From Vibrio sp. FE10 (lineage in GTDB: Bacteria; Pseudomonadota; Gammaproteobacteria; Enterobacterales; Vibrionaceae): DNA of 64,000 bases. Shown here piece by piece: positions 42,132-51,728 of the stretch. Both the position numbers and the translations under genes were made by a program. Every line of letters starts with the position of its first letter. Position 1 is the stretch's first letter. The stretch spans positions 1,116,001 through 1,180,000 of the forward strand of contig NZ_AP028067.1 of the NCBI RefSeq assembly GCF_030297155.1. Reading direction: 5' to 3'. The notes below the pieces were generated by a model. That model was not told the DNA's origin and ran no database searches. It saw only the letters and a list, made by a program, of their open reading frames with translations.

Positions 42132-43394
42132 TTAAAGGCTGTTTTTATACACTTTGCCGTCTTTCATGATCAGCTTTTGTGTCTCTGTGTTGGCCACACA
42201 TGCCACGCCTTCCAGTGGGTTACCGTCGATAATCAATAGGTCGGCATACGCACCTTCAACAATCTGACCTAGCTTGCCTTCTTGGTAAGGGTGTTGGTAA
42301 GTCGACATTTCGAACAAGCGTCCGCAGTTTGATGTCGCCATGCGAAGCGCCGTGATGGTATCGAACACTTGCTCAATCGCACCAAGCTCATTCAGTTGAG
42401 TGGCATGGACGTAGGTTTCGCCAACACAGTCGGTACCAAAGGCGATGTTTTGGATGTCGTATTTCTTAATCAGTTCTGCCGACTTAAACATGGCTTTCCC
42501 CACACGCTCTGTCTTGCGGTATGTCTCTTCGTTCGGCAGCGGAATTTTGCGCTCAACAATCAGTGAAGAGGTAAAGTAAGACGGAATCACCCAAATGCCT
42601 TTCTCTTTGATGATCTCGGCAATGTCGTCATCCATGATGGTCGCGTGTTCGAAAGACATCACGCCTGCTTCTGCTGCTCGGCGCATTGCATCTGAAGTGT
42701 GGATGTGCGCGGCAACATAAGTACCGTAATCAGAAGCGGCCTCAACGGCGGCTTTCATCTCGTCTGATGTGAATTGGAGTGTGTCTAGCGGATCAAAGGT
42801 TGAAGATGCACCACCGCCTGCCATGATCTTGATTTGTGAAGCGCCCATAAACAGTTGCTCACGTACTGCTTTCAATACTTCTGAGCGTCCATCTGCCACT
42901 TTCATTGCGCCTTGCTTCATCATTGGCGAGTCTTCGTGTCCGTTAGCCAAACGTTCTTGCGCTTGGTTTTGACGGTAATCGGAGTGACCACAGGTTTGAG
43001 ATATCGCTGCCATTGAAGGGAGAATACGTGGGCCAGTTGCGTAGCCATTATCGATACTTTTCTTAAGGCCAAGCGTGTTACCCGCCACATCACGAATGGT
43101 GGTAAAGCCGCGCATCAGCATCTCTTCTGAAATCTTCGCCGAGCGAATCGCCACTTCTTCACGAGTCATGGTGTCAATGACATTAAAAGGTGCAGATAGC
43201 GTGATATGAACGTGCGCATCAATCAGGCCAGGCATTACCGTGCCACCTTGAGCATCAATGATTTCATCCGCTAACGTTGCATCAACCTCGCCAATTTGAG
43301 TAATCAAGTTGTCTTCAATAAGAAGTGATACGTTCTCGATTAGGTTGTTATCAACACCGTTAAATACGTTCGCGTTAGTGATTAGCTTTTTCAT
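42132..43394 (-). CDS. Metal-dependent amidohydrolase (cytosolic)
   Basis: This 420-residue protein has the HxH metal site in MPGLIDAHVHITLS, Lys in SQIKIMAGGGAS (carbamylated Lys of the family), His in YVAAHIHTSDAMRRA and MSFEHATIMDD, and Asp in AFGTDCVGE. This is the imidazolonepropionase-like/Xaa-Pro dipeptidase subgroup. There is no signal peptide. ATG 43394 has AAGGTG upstream; the frame runs to 43481. The substrate is unknown. It is divergent from the small membrane protein at 43697. Confidence 0.88.
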   Translation of the reverse strand: MKKLITNANVFNGVDNNLIENVSLLIEDNLITQIGEVDATLADEIIDAQGGTVMPGLIDAHVHITLSAPFNVIDTMTREEVAIRSAKISEEMLMRGFTTIRDVAGNTLGLKKSIDNGYATGPRILPSMAAISQTCGHSDYRQNQAQERLANGHEDSPMMKQGAMKVADGRSEVLKAVREQLFMGASQIKIMAGGGASSTFDPLDTLQFTSDEMKAAVEAASDYGTYVAAHIHTSDAMRRAAEAGVMSFEHATIMDDDIAEIIKEKGIWVIPSYFTSSLIVERKIPLPNEETYRKTERVGKAMFKSAELIKKYDIQNIAFGTDCVGETYVHATQLNELGAIEQVFDTITALRMATSNCGRLFEMSTYQHPYQEGKLGQIVEGAYADLLIIDGNPLEGVACVANTETQKLIMKDGKVYKNSL

Positions 43395-43696
43395 AGTCTG
43401 CACCTTTTGGAAATGAGTGTGTGTCGCTGATGGGGTCATCATATGGGGCCCAGCATTTGAAGAATGGCCATTTGGTGACAAACAATGACGAGACTTATCT
43501 TTTGGTGCTTTTCTATATTTTTAAAAATTGCTTTATAGAGGAAAGCTAATTATTGGCGTGAGAAATGATCAATCGATAAAAACTAACAATTTTGAATGGA
43601 ATGGTTGTGGTGTCATCAAATGGTAAGTTTTGCTCCGATTCGAACGCTAAGATGTATTTCAAATCGAGACTACTTATCCAATTAGAGAGAAACAGA

Positions 43697-44176
43697 ATGA
43701 CTAAATCAGACAAAGTTTACGGATTCAATACACCACAACGTCTATTCGTAGGTTACACGTTAGCTGTGTTGGTGGACTTAGTGGTCCTTAACTTCTTTGA
43801 TGAGTACTGGGATTTCGTAAATATTGAGTCTTTTACTATCTCTCTGATTGCCGCGGTTCTACTGCAATTACTGTTGAAGCTGTCTATTGGTTTAGAACAT
43901 AAAATTGCTGAGCACTTTAAGAGCAAACCGGGTACAGCACCTAAAGTCTACCGAGCAATCACGACTTACATCATCTTGGTGGGTTCAAAGTTCGTGATGC
44001 TAGAAGCGATTAACTTACTGTTTGGCGAGAAAGTGAGCTTTACTGGCCCTTGGAATGGTGTGGTGGCGTTCTTCGCCGTGGTATTTACGATTCTGATTGC
44101 TGAAGTGATTGTATCGAAGATCTACTTTGCACTTGATGATAAACAAGAATCAAACTTGAAAGAAAAGACAGCTTAA
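43697..44176 (+). CDS. Small inner-membrane protein, unknown function
   Basis: This 159-residue protein has four predicted membrane helices (about 18-36, 44-62, 88-108 and 120-142) and a Lys-rich C-terminus. ATG 43697 has a GAGAGAAAC site; the frame extends to 43592. I do not recognise a family. It is monocistronic, with a terminator afterwards. Confidence 0.75.
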   Translation: MTKSDKVYGFNTPQRLFVGYTLAVLVDLVVLNFFDEYWDFVNIESFTISLIAAVLLQLLLKLSIGLEHKIAEHFKSKPGTAPKVYRAITTYIILVGSKFVMLEAINLLFGEKVSFTGPWNGVVAFFAVVFTILIAEVIVSKIYFALDDKQESNLKEKTA

Positions 44177-44556
44177 GTATAAGTAGAATTGAACATAGGG
44201 GAGTTCGGAATGAACCCTCAATTGAAAAGGGTTGGCAGTGTTGCCAACCCTTTTTTAGTTTTGTATTAACCGCCAATCAAAGTACACAATATCACGCAAA
44301 GAGCTCTGCCGAATCTATCTTCAGATTAGCAAAAACCATAACAACGCCATGATTCCTTTTCGTTTTACTTAGGACGCTATGGTGTACAGGTACTTTACCG
44401 AGAACTGGCGAAATAGAGTGCTATCTCATTGAAATCCATAAACTGTCGTTAGTGTCGATATTTCTTTACTCAAAACTAAGTATGCATTTTGTGTCATATG
44501 TGTTTTTTACACATATGTTTGTGAAGGGAACACCACAAACCGATAAAGGAAATCCA
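44177..44556. other. Gap before the protease gene
   Basis: It holds terminator E (44225-44256) and a perfect hairpin CATATGTGT/ACACATATG (44495-44517) just upstream of the protease. The rest is AT-rich without a supported gene. Confidence 0.5.
44225..44256 (+). terminator. Terminator E after the membrane protein
   Basis: AAGGGTTGGCA and TGCCAACCCTT form an 11-bp stem around GTGT, followed by T6. Confidence 0.9.
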
Positions 44557-46038
44557 ATGAAAGTAATCTTATCTAACCTTGGGCTTGCGATAATATGGTT
44601 CTTTTCTTCGCTCGTTAATGCACAACTAAACCTTTCCGTTCAGCCGTATCCTCCCGTTCAGCCACATATTCCTGTTATTGCCGATGAAGTGAAACATCAG
44701 TTGTCGAACCAAGAGTTGGTTGAGACATCGGGTGGTACACACACACTGCAACTTGAACATGCTGGTGCGTCATTCATTAAGCTTCACTTCAAGTCTCTTA
44801 ATGTACCGAAAGGCAGCGTGTTACGTCTTAAGTCAAATACCAGTAGTGAGGTTGTGGAGTACCGTGACAGCCAAATAGACTGGTTTGCTCAATCGATTTC
44901 CAATGATTCTGTCGTCATTGAATCAATCTCCAATTCAAACGGGCAGCATATTCAGTTTGAAGTTGATTACTATATGGCGGGGAAAAGTGCAGACGAAGAG
45001 GCCTTAGCGACGCTATCTACTTGTGGTGTGAATGAACGCAAAGATGTTGCTTGCTGGGAAGACTCTCACGCAGAAAAAGTGGCTTGGGCAACGCCCGTTG
45101 CAAGGCTGCTCATTAATGGTCGCAGCTTGTGTACCGCGTGGCGTGTAGGGCCAGACAACCATATGTTCACTAATAACCATTGTGTCGCATCAGAGTCTGA
45201 GTTGAGAAATACCGAGGTATGGTTTAACTATCAGCGTCGTACATGTGATGGTTCTATGGCGACAACGGTTAAAGTGATGGGGAATAAAATACTCAGCACC
45301 GATTATGACCTGGATTACACGCTGTTTACCGTCGATGATTTTTCAAAGATAGCGTCGTTTGGTTATCTAGGGTTAGACGCTCAAGAGCCGATGTTCGGTG
45401 ATGGGATTTATATTCCTCAACACGGAGCGGGTAATCCGAAAGAGCTTGCCATTGAGAGCGATCAAAATGGTTCAGGGTTGTGTCAGATCGATGTGGCTTC
45501 AGCGAATGGCCGAGGGTCAAATACGGATACTGGTTATTTCTGTGACACGATTGGAGGTTCGTCTGGGTCACCTGTTCTGCGAACCGATAACAACAAAGCC
45601 ATTGCTTTGCATCATTTCGGAGGCTGCGAAAATCAAGGCGTGAAAATCAGTAAAATTTGGCCATTAGTGGCTTCGCATTTCAATGACGCGCTACCTAATG
45701 GCTCGGTTGGTGAGCCGAAGAATGAGATCCCAGAAGTGACTTTAGACAATTTAGTGTCTGATATCGCACTGACTTCAGGCGACCAAAAACTGTTTGTACT
45801 TAAGGCGGCGAATCGTACTGCTGGTGTTACCGTTACGATTAAGTCTGGTGTTGGGGATGCCGACCTATACATTCGTTCAGGACTGCAGCCAACCAAAAGT
45901 GACTACGACTGTCGCCCGTATCGTTCCGGTAACTTCGAGTCTTGCGATGCACTTAAGGTTGATGAAGACCTTTACATTATGATTAACGCGTTCCGCAGTT
46001 TCTCTGGTGTGTCTCTTTCTGTGTCGCAATCTCAATAA
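44557..46038 (+). CDS. Secreted trypsin-like serine protease with PPC domain
   Basis: This 493-residue protein has a signal peptide (MKVILSNLGLAIIWFFSSLVNA). The chymotrypsin-fold triad is visible: His in MFTNNHCVAS, Asp in DYDLDYTLF, and Ser in GGSSGSPVL. The C-terminal about 100 residues, GDADLYIRSG and NAFRSFSGVSLSV, form a bacterial pre-peptidase C-terminal (PPC) domain, found on secreted proteases of vibrios and relatives. It is probably secreted beyond the inner membrane. ATG 44557 has an AAAGGA site. No cognate partner lies nearby. Confidence 0.88.
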   Translation: MKVILSNLGLAIIWFFSSLVNAQLNLSVQPYPPVQPHIPVIADEVKHQLSNQELVETSGGTHTLQLEHAGASFIKLHFKSLNVPKGSVLRLKSNTSSEVVEYRDSQIDWFAQSISNDSVVIESISNSNGQHIQFEVDYYMAGKSADEEALATLSTCGVNERKDVACWEDSHAEKVAWATPVARLLINGRSLCTAWRVGPDNHMFTNNHCVASESELRNTEVWFNYQRRTCDGSMATTVKVMGNKILSTDYDLDYTLFTVDDFSKIASFGYLGLDAQEPMFGDGIYIPQHGAGNPKELAIESDQNGSGLCQIDVASANGRGSNTDTGYFCDTIGGSSGSPVLRTDNNKAIALHHFGGCENQGVKISKIWPLVASHFNDALPNGSVGEPKNEIPEVTLDNLVSDIALTSGDQKLFVLKAANRTAGVTVTIKSGVGDADLYIRSGLQPTKSDYDCRPYRSGNFESCDALKVDEDLYIMINAFRSFSGVSLSVSQSQ

Positions 46039-46436
46039 TCATATTTAACTCGACAACTCGATAACTCTATCTATATAACGGTCATTATCGAGCCAATACG
46101 TTAGACTAAATTAATAATTAAAAGACGAGTCATATAGGTTCGTCTTTTTTATTTTGGTAATTAAACAGAATGATTAATAATTTTCAATTTGGTTTAAATA
46201 TTGATTAGTTAATGCTAGTGAAATGTAGATGTTCTTTAAATAATCATCTTTCCCAATTAACCCTTACATTTCTGAGGTGTTGTTAGTTCTAGAAGGAAAA
46301 TATACCTGATGGCAAACCTTAACATTCATAAAACCAATCATTGCTTTAATCAAGATCACAAATATCAATAAGCGCTGTGTTGCATATTTTATTTTTGAGT
46401 TATTTTCCTGCCGCCAATCATAAAGGAAAAATAATA
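46039..46436. other. Gap between two exported-protein genes
   Basis: It holds a terminator (46120-46151) and otherwise AT-rich sequence; no supported gene. Confidence 0.5.
46120..46151 (+). terminator. Terminator after the protease gene
   Basis: AAAAGACGA and TCGTCTTTTTT pair around an 11-base loop, followed by T and A/T bases. Confidence 0.8.
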
Positions 46437-47093
46437 ATGAAAAAAACAATAGCGTTAGTGTCTGTAACCGCCTGCCTAAGTCCGTTTGCTTATGCTGATA
46501 ATAGTAACGTTATCACCGGTGAATCGCCTGAAGGTGTCTACGTTCAATACCAATCGATGAATCAAGTGACTGAATCGATGAAGCAAGATGGCTTTACGTT
46601 GCATCGTTGTGGGATCAACACGCTTCGCAATAACATCCAAGCAAATCAAGGCTTGGAAGTCCCACATAGTCAGATCCAATGTGTGTATTCAAAACCGGGT
46701 CAATCAACGAGTGATGAGTCTGAGCTAATCTATTGGCACCTGAATGTGCTTTACAGCATGGAGAATGAGAACTTCATTGCTGAGAGTGAATTTGCAGAGC
46801 ATTATACCAGCGAGATCTATACTCATAGCCCTGAATATCTTCTAGATATTGGCCCGCATTATTACCGTCAACGCTCTAAAGTGGAAGCGTTGGGAATGAA
46901 AGTGGGTGAGTGCAACCTACAAAAAATCTATTACTTTAGTGCGCCTACGGAAGAGTCATACTTATCAGATATAGCATCTTGCCCTGTATATAAGGCTGAC
47001 GGTGAGCTTTCTGGTAATATTACAGTGGAAATTAATCATACTCCTGCTAATTTAGGTTACAGTGAGCGACTTGTTAATTTTTATGCAATTTAA
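46437..47093 (+). CDS. Exported protein, unknown function
   Basis: This 218-residue protein has a signal peptide (MKKTIALVSVTACLSPFAYA, cleavage before DNSN). The mature part has four to five cysteines and mixed strands. No family is recognised. AAAGGA precedes ATG 46437. It is monocistronic with its own terminator; probably periplasmic or secreted. Confidence 0.65.
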   Translation: MKKTIALVSVTACLSPFAYADNSNVITGESPEGVYVQYQSMNQVTESMKQDGFTLHRCGINTLRNNIQANQGLEVPHSQIQCVYSKPGQSTSDESELIYWHLNVLYSMENENFIAESEFAEHYTSEIYTHSPEYLLDIGPHYYRQRSKVEALGMKVGECNLQKIYYFSAPTEESYLSDIASCPVYKADGELSGNITVEINHTPANLGYSERLVNFYAI

Positions 47094-47166
47094 TAAATGA
47101 CCGTATAGTTAATAATATAAAGCTAGAATCGTATGCGCTTATTAAGTTAAGTCACATTTAATAATT

Positions 47167-47198
47167 AAAAAGGGTTGGTATTAATACCAACCCTTTTT
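47167..47198. terminator. Bidirectional terminator
   Basis: AAAAAGGGTTGGTATTA and TAATACCAACCCTTTTT make a near-perfect self-complementary hairpin with A and T runs on both sides, between convergent genes. Confidence 0.9.
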
Positions 47199-47208
47199 CG
47201 TCACCCGT

Positions 47209-48963
47209 TTATTTTGAACCGTCGTAAACTACATCCCCACGTAACACTGTCATCAACACCTGTGTTTTGGCTATTTGTCTTGCCGATACTGTAGTGATGT
47301 CTCGGTTGAGAATGGCGAAGTCAGCCGATTTCCCCACTTCAATAGAGCCAGTGATGCCTTCAATCCCAAGGCTCTTAGCTGCATTGATCGTGTAAGCGTC
47401 GATAGCGGTGTAGATATCGGTTAGGCCGGTTTTACCCATGAGTAAGCTGTTCGCGATGCCGACCAAAGGGTTGATGTCGTGTACGTTCCAGTCACTGCTC
47501 AAGGTGATATTGGCGTCGGTTTTGAGTATCGCGTCTAGGTTCATCATGGCTTTGGCGCGGCGAGCACCAAGGAAGGCTTCGGCCCATTGGTGTTGATGTT
47601 TGGCTATGTAATCAGACCCGACTTGGAAATCTGCCGAGACATTGAGTTGCTTGAAGCGGGGAACATCTTCATCATTGATTAACTCAATATGGGTTAAGGT
47701 ATAAGGTTTTTGTGAGCCTTGTTTACGCACGCTTTCGATTGCATCAAGGGATTCACGAACCGCACCATCACCAATCGCATGAATGTGCGCACTAAAACCA
47801 ATTTCATCGAGCGCGCTGAGCCACTCTTTCATCTGTGCTGGTGGAATGTAGTTCAAGCCATTCGGCGACTGCGGCAGGTAAGTATCCAAGTAGGGTGCGA
47901 GTGTTTTTGCAGTGCCATTAATGAAGATGCCATCGCTGTACATTTTGACCTGATCGACCAGTAGCAGACGGCTTTTATCATTGGAATACATCTTTTCGAA
48001 TACTTCGAGCTGAGACGGGATCGCCATTGATGGGTAAACCCAAGGGCGCAATGACACGCGAGCAGTCAAATCTTGGTTTTGCTCTGCTTCTAGCCAAACG
48101 TCATACCAACTGCGTTTCCAGTACATTCGGCCGTCACCTATGGTGGTAATGCCGTGTGCAGCGGCTTCTTCAAGTCCGAACATTAAGCCTTGATAGCTTT
48201 GTTCAAAGAGCTCGCTTTGGCTGTTCCAAGCCATCTCCATGATTTGGTCGCCAGCATTATCCAATAAGATGCCGTTAAGCTTTCCGCTATCAGAATCTTT
48301 TAAATAGGCACCGCCTTGTGGATCTGGCGACTGCTGGCTGATTCGTGCGATTTTCAGTGCTTTTGAGTTGACCCACATCGAGTGCGAGGTTTGCTCCATG
48401 ATTACCACGGGGCGGTCTGGAAAAATACTATCGATGATCTCAAGTGGTGTGTATTCAGAGTCGCTGTCGAGTGTCGACTCCAGAGAAAAACCATAACCCA
48501 TTAGCCAACTTCTGCCATCGGTTTCGGCATTGATTTTACACGCTTCTAAGTAAGGGATTTGCTCTTCGAGTGTGGCTTCAGAATCCAGTTCGCAATTACC
48601 ACCCAGCTCTGAGGCGGCTTCGAAAACATGGTTATGATTATCAATGAAGCCTGGAAGAACAAAGGCATTCTCCAAGTCGATGACATCGGTACTCTGCCCT
48701 TGAAAAGCTTTCGCTTGCGAGCGTTCGCCAATGAAGATGATTTTGCCTTTATGGGTAACGATCGAGTCCGATTCGCGATGCCCGTAGATGTCGGCATTAG
48801 TGAAGATCTGGTCTGCGGTTTGGCTATTCGTCTCTACTTGATTTTGAATAGTCGGTTGGCTTTGAGCAGCTGTGCTGTCTTGTGCAAGTACTGGCGAAAT
48901 AGTGCCTAAGCTAGCGAGTAATGCAATCCATGCAGTGCGTGGCAAAGTGAGCTTGTTGTTCAT
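47209..48963 (-). CDS. Exported YtcJ-type amidohydrolase
   Basis: This 584-residue protein has a signal peptide (about 28 residues ending SPVLA) and an amidohydrolase-3 core: FIDNHNHVFEA for the HxH site, FSAHIHAIGDGAVRES, THIELINDEDV, and TLSSDWNVHDINP for the late Asp. This matches YtcJ-like exo-acting enzymes, here sent to the periplasm. ATG 48963 has GGGA nine bases upstream; ATG 48978 is the alternative. Substrate unknown. Confidence 0.85.
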   Translation of the reverse strand: MNNKLTLPRTAWIALLASLGTISPVLAQDSTAAQSQPTIQNQVETNSQTADQIFTNADIYGHRESDSIVTHKGKIIFIGERSQAKAFQGQSTDVIDLENAFVLPGFIDNHNHVFEAASELGGNCELDSEATLEEQIPYLEACKINAETDGRSWLMGYGFSLESTLDSDSEYTPLEIIDSIFPDRPVVIMEQTSHSMWVNSKALKIARISQQSPDPQGGAYLKDSDSGKLNGILLDNAGDQIMEMAWNSQSELFEQSYQGLMFGLEEAAAHGITTIGDGRMYWKRSWYDVWLEAEQNQDLTARVSLRPWVYPSMAIPSQLEVFEKMYSNDKSRLLLVDQVKMYSDGIFINGTAKTLAPYLDTYLPQSPNGLNYIPPAQMKEWLSALDEIGFSAHIHAIGDGAVRESLDAIESVRKQGSQKPYTLTHIELINDEDVPRFKQLNVSADFQVGSDYIAKHQHQWAEAFLGARRAKAMMNLDAILKTDANITLSSDWNVHDINPLVGIANSLLMGKTGLTDIYTAIDAYTINAAKSLGIEGITGSIEVGKSADFAILNRDITTVSARQIAKTQVLMTVLRGDVVYDGSK

Positions 48964-49087
48964 TCTTATATTTCCCATGTTCCACTGTTTAATAAGTATA
49001 GAAAGCGAGTGGCCAGTGTGAAACTCTACATGAATGACAAATAAAAACTGCTTTTAATCAACAAGCTGTCGTTTGAATGAGCTTTAT

Positions 49088-49264
49088 TTACGACTCTTGT
49101 ATTAGGCTGTTACGCAGATCTTTTTTGTATTCTTCATGAGAGTTATAGCCATAAAGTTTCCAAGTGTTCTCACCTTTAATGTTGTGGTTGTAGGTGATCT
49201 CGCCTATCCACTGCTGACGAGTGGCAAGAATCATAGCGCGGATTTTTAATAATAAAGTGTCCAT
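49088..49264 (-). CDS. Small hypothetical protein (58 residues)
   Basis: ATG 49264 has a good AGGAGA site, and the protein reads MDTLLLKIRAMILATRQQWI and ends NSLIQES. It is soluble and Lys/Asn-rich. No family is recognised. The gene is divergent from the AraC-family gene at 49317 with a 52-base gap; a longer frame to 49342 would overlap it. It is a candidate target of that regulator. Confidence 0.6.
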   Translation of the reverse strand: MDTLLLKIRAMILATRQQWIGEITYNHNIKGENTWKLYGYNSHEEYKKDLRNSLIQES

Positions 49265-49316
49265 AGTTGCTCTCCTGGTTAAGTTCACTTGCAGTATATT
49301 TAGCGGTGACAACCGG

Positions 49317-50279
49317 ATGAGTATCGTTAGCGCAATGTTCAATACTTTTCAGTCAATGTTCTCATTTGAATGGTTTGATGCGTATACTTTCAATATTAAA
49401 AAGTCACTGAGCATCGCAATGAAAGGTTACTTGGAAAAAGTGCCACAACGAATTGGCACGTCATGGCGCTATAAGAAAATTGTCGAGAACAGTAAAAGCT
49501 ATGGTTGGCACCGACATGAAGAGTACGAGATAGCGATACATCGTCACTTTGCTGGCCATAGTTTCATTGGGCATCACCAAAGCGATGTGTTTCACAACCA
49601 CATGATTTTGGTGGGGCCAGATTTGCCTCATGCTATTTATTCAGAAGAGAGTGCAGACGACTCACGAATATGTGAAACGCATGTGGTTTGGTTTCGTAAA
49701 GATTGGATAGAGCAATTAATCGCGTGCTGTCGCGAGCTCGAACCGCTGCGCGCATTGTTGGAAGATTCAAAGAAAGGTCTGCAGTTTTCGCCCGCTACCG
49801 CAGAGAAAGCGACGGAATTGTTGAACAAGGTGATGGACGAGCCACCACATCAACAACTGCTAATCTTGTTTTCTTTGTTTGCACTATTGCTTGATGACCA
49901 AGACGTGGTTCAGTTGATTAACCCTGTCTTTAATGCGGGGGACGAAGATGAGGTCAGCGATAAGCTGGATAAGATTGAAGCCTTCTTGGTGAATAACTTT
50001 ATCCGTGATATCTCGGTTAACGACTTAGCCAGTCACCTATATATCAGTGAGAGTAGTGTTAGGCGGTTATTTCAAAAGCACTATAATGAGAGTTTTAGCC
50101 AACGGTTAAAGAAAATTAGGCTCAATGTGGCGTGTGATTTATTGCTCAACACCTCGTTGCCAGTGAATTTGATTTTGGAAAAAGTGGGATACGACAACCA
50201 AGCCAACTTCAATCGTCAGTTTAAATCGTATAAGCAAGTGACACCGACTCAGTACCGGTCAGCAATGAAGCATCACTGA
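49317..50279 (+). CDS. AraC-family transcriptional regulator
   Basis: The C-terminal 100 residues hold two helix-turn-helices: ISVNDLASHLYISESSVRRLFQ and LILEKVGYDNQANFNRQFKS, with TPTQYR, the AraC signature. The N-terminal part carries a cupin-type His pattern (GWHRHEEYEIAIHRHF, FIGHHQSDVFHNHMILVGP). The start is uncertain: 49317 has GGTGA upstream and gives 320 residues; ATG 49419 would still keep the cupin part. The open frame begins at 49221. It probably regulates the divergent small gene or itself. Confidence 0.85.
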   Translation: MSIVSAMFNTFQSMFSFEWFDAYTFNIKKSLSIAMKGYLEKVPQRIGTSWRYKKIVENSKSYGWHRHEEYEIAIHRHFAGHSFIGHHQSDVFHNHMILVGPDLPHAIYSEESADDSRICETHVVWFRKDWIEQLIACCRELEPLRALLEDSKKGLQFSPATAEKATELLNKVMDEPPHQQLLILFSLFALLLDDQDVVQLINPVFNAGDEDEVSDKLDKIEAFLVNNFIRDISVNDLASHLYISESSVRRLFQKHYNESFSQRLKKIRLNVACDLLLNTSLPVNLILEKVGYDNQANFNRQFKSYKQVTPTQYRSAMKHH

Positions 50280-50428
50280 TTCATTTGCTGACGAAACGAT
50301 TCACATAAGCTTCTGAATAATTTACTGTTATATGAACCATATAAACGGATTTAACGTATTACCAAGGATGTAAGTTAAGGCTCTCACATGACTTACTCGA
50401 ATTACTATTAAAACAAGTCGAGGTTAGG

Positions 50429-50947
50429 ATGAAGAAAATATTATTGCTGCTGAGTGTCATCTTATTGGGTGGGTGTGTCGGCATGCCTGAAACAGTAAAG
50501 CCCGTTCAACAGTTTGAATTGGATAGATACTTGGGCAAATGGTACGAAGTGGCTCGTTTGGACCACTCGTTTGAGCGAGGCCTCAATAGTATCAGTGCTG
50601 AATATAGCCTGCGTGACGATGGCGGCGTGAAGGTGATTAACCGTGGCTATTCAGATGAAGATGGCGAATGGAACGAGGCGGAAGGCAAAGCGTATTTTGT
50701 CGAAGGCAGTGATCAGGGTTATCTGAAGGTGTCATTCTTTGGTCCATTCTATGGCGCTTATGTGGTGTTTGAATTGGACAAAGAGAACTACCAATACGCG
50801 TTTGTTTCTGGCCCAGACACCGATTACTTATGGCTACTTTCTCGAACCCCAGAAGTTTCGTCTGAGGTAATGGAGAAGTTTACAAAGATGTCTAAAGAGC
50901 GCGGCTTCAATACTGACGAATTGATTTATGTGGAGCACTCAAAATAA
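50429..50947 (+). CDS. blc: Bacterial lipocalin (outer-membrane lipoprotein)
   Basis: This 172-residue protein has a lipobox (LLGGC, Cys about residue 16) and the lipocalin motif LGKWYEVARLDHSFERGLN, then YAFVSGPDTDYLWLLSRTP, the second conserved block. It matches Blc, which binds lysophospholipids or fatty acids at the outer membrane. GAGG precedes the ATG. A near-perfect 28-bp palindrome follows the gene at 50967. Confidence 0.93.
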   Translation: MKKILLLLSVILLGGCVGMPETVKPVQQFELDRYLGKWYEVARLDHSFERGLNSISAEYSLRDDGGVKVINRGYSDEDGEWNEAEGKAYFVEGSDQGYLKVSFFGPFYGAYVVFELDKENYQYAFVSGPDTDYLWLLSRTPEVSSEVMEKFTKMSKERGFNTDELIYVEHSK

Positions 50948-50966
50948 CGGTATATAGCGGTTAATT

Positions 50967-50994
50967 GGTCTTTACGTAACTTTACGTAAAGACC
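50967..50994. promoter_or_regulatory. Perfect 13-bp-arm palindrome between blc and cytochrome b561
   Basis: GGTCTTTACGTAA and TTACGTAAAGACC are perfect arms around CT. It has no T run and lies about 63 bases before the next start, so it could be an operator as well as a hairpin. Confidence 0.6.
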
Positions 50995-51056
50995 ATGTTA
51001 AGTGTAATGATAATGAGTCAAAATAACATCTAGGTCAGAGACATAGAGTGGTCATT

Positions 51057-51584
51057 ATGAATAAATCATTATCGAAACAGACTGTTATTTTCCATTGGCT
51101 TACCGGCATTTTGTTTATTGCTGTGTTTGTTATTGGGCTTCAATTCGAAGACATGCCGCGAGGCCCCGAAAAAGGCGAGTTAATGGGGCTGCATAAATCT
51201 TTAGGTTTGATTGTTTTAGTTGTCGCACTTTCACGCTTTGTATGGCGTATGAAAGAAGGGGCGATTGCTAGCGTTGCTGTGTTAACGAGAGCACAAGAAA
51301 TTGCCGCGAAAAGCATCCATCACTTCTTACTGCTGGTGACATTGGCGATGCCAATCTCTGGTGCTGTGATGAGTGTGGCGGGTGGACGTGCATTAGAGTT
51401 ATTCGGCATTGAGTTGATTGCTGCAGGTGAGAAAACGGAATGGTTGCAGTCTGCAGCTTCTTTCGTTCACGTTAATGCGGTGAACTTGATTATGGTGGCG
51501 TTTGCTCTGCATGTGTTAGGTGCATTGAAACACCAATTAGTGGACAAAGATGGCACACTGAGCCGCATGCTTGGTCGCTCATAG
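51057..51584 (+). CDS. Cytochrome b561-family membrane protein
   Basis: This 175-residue inner-membrane protein has four helices and haem-ligand histidines in VIFHWLTGILF, LMGLHKSLGLIV, IHHFLLLVTLAMPISG and ALHVLGALKHQLV, the normal four-histidine set of bacterial b561. It binds two b haems and carries electrons from quinol. The ATG at 51057 was preferred to GTG 51048 because AGAGTGG is better spaced. Confidence 0.9.
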   Translation: MNKSLSKQTVIFHWLTGILFIAVFVIGLQFEDMPRGPEKGELMGLHKSLGLIVLVVALSRFVWRMKEGAIASVAVLTRAQEIAAKSIHHFLLLVTLAMPISGAVMSVAGGRALELFGIELIAAGEKTEWLQSAASFVHVNAVNLIMVAFALHVLGALKHQLVDKDGTLSRMLGRS

Positions 51585-51669
51585 TTTAATAGTGAAAAGC
51601 AAAAACCAGACACCAAGATTACTTCTTATTTAGTGAACCTAACTTTGGTCTTGATAGAACGGTGAATAC

Positions 51670-51702
51670 AAAAACACTCGGCATGTACCGAGTGTTTTTT
51701 TG
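51670..51702. terminator. Bidirectional terminator
   Basis: AAAACACTCGG and CCGAGTGTTTT pair around CATGTA with T7 after. It lies between convergent genes. Confidence 0.9.
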
Positions 51703-51728
51703 TTTGTGCTACCTGAAAATCATACTCA

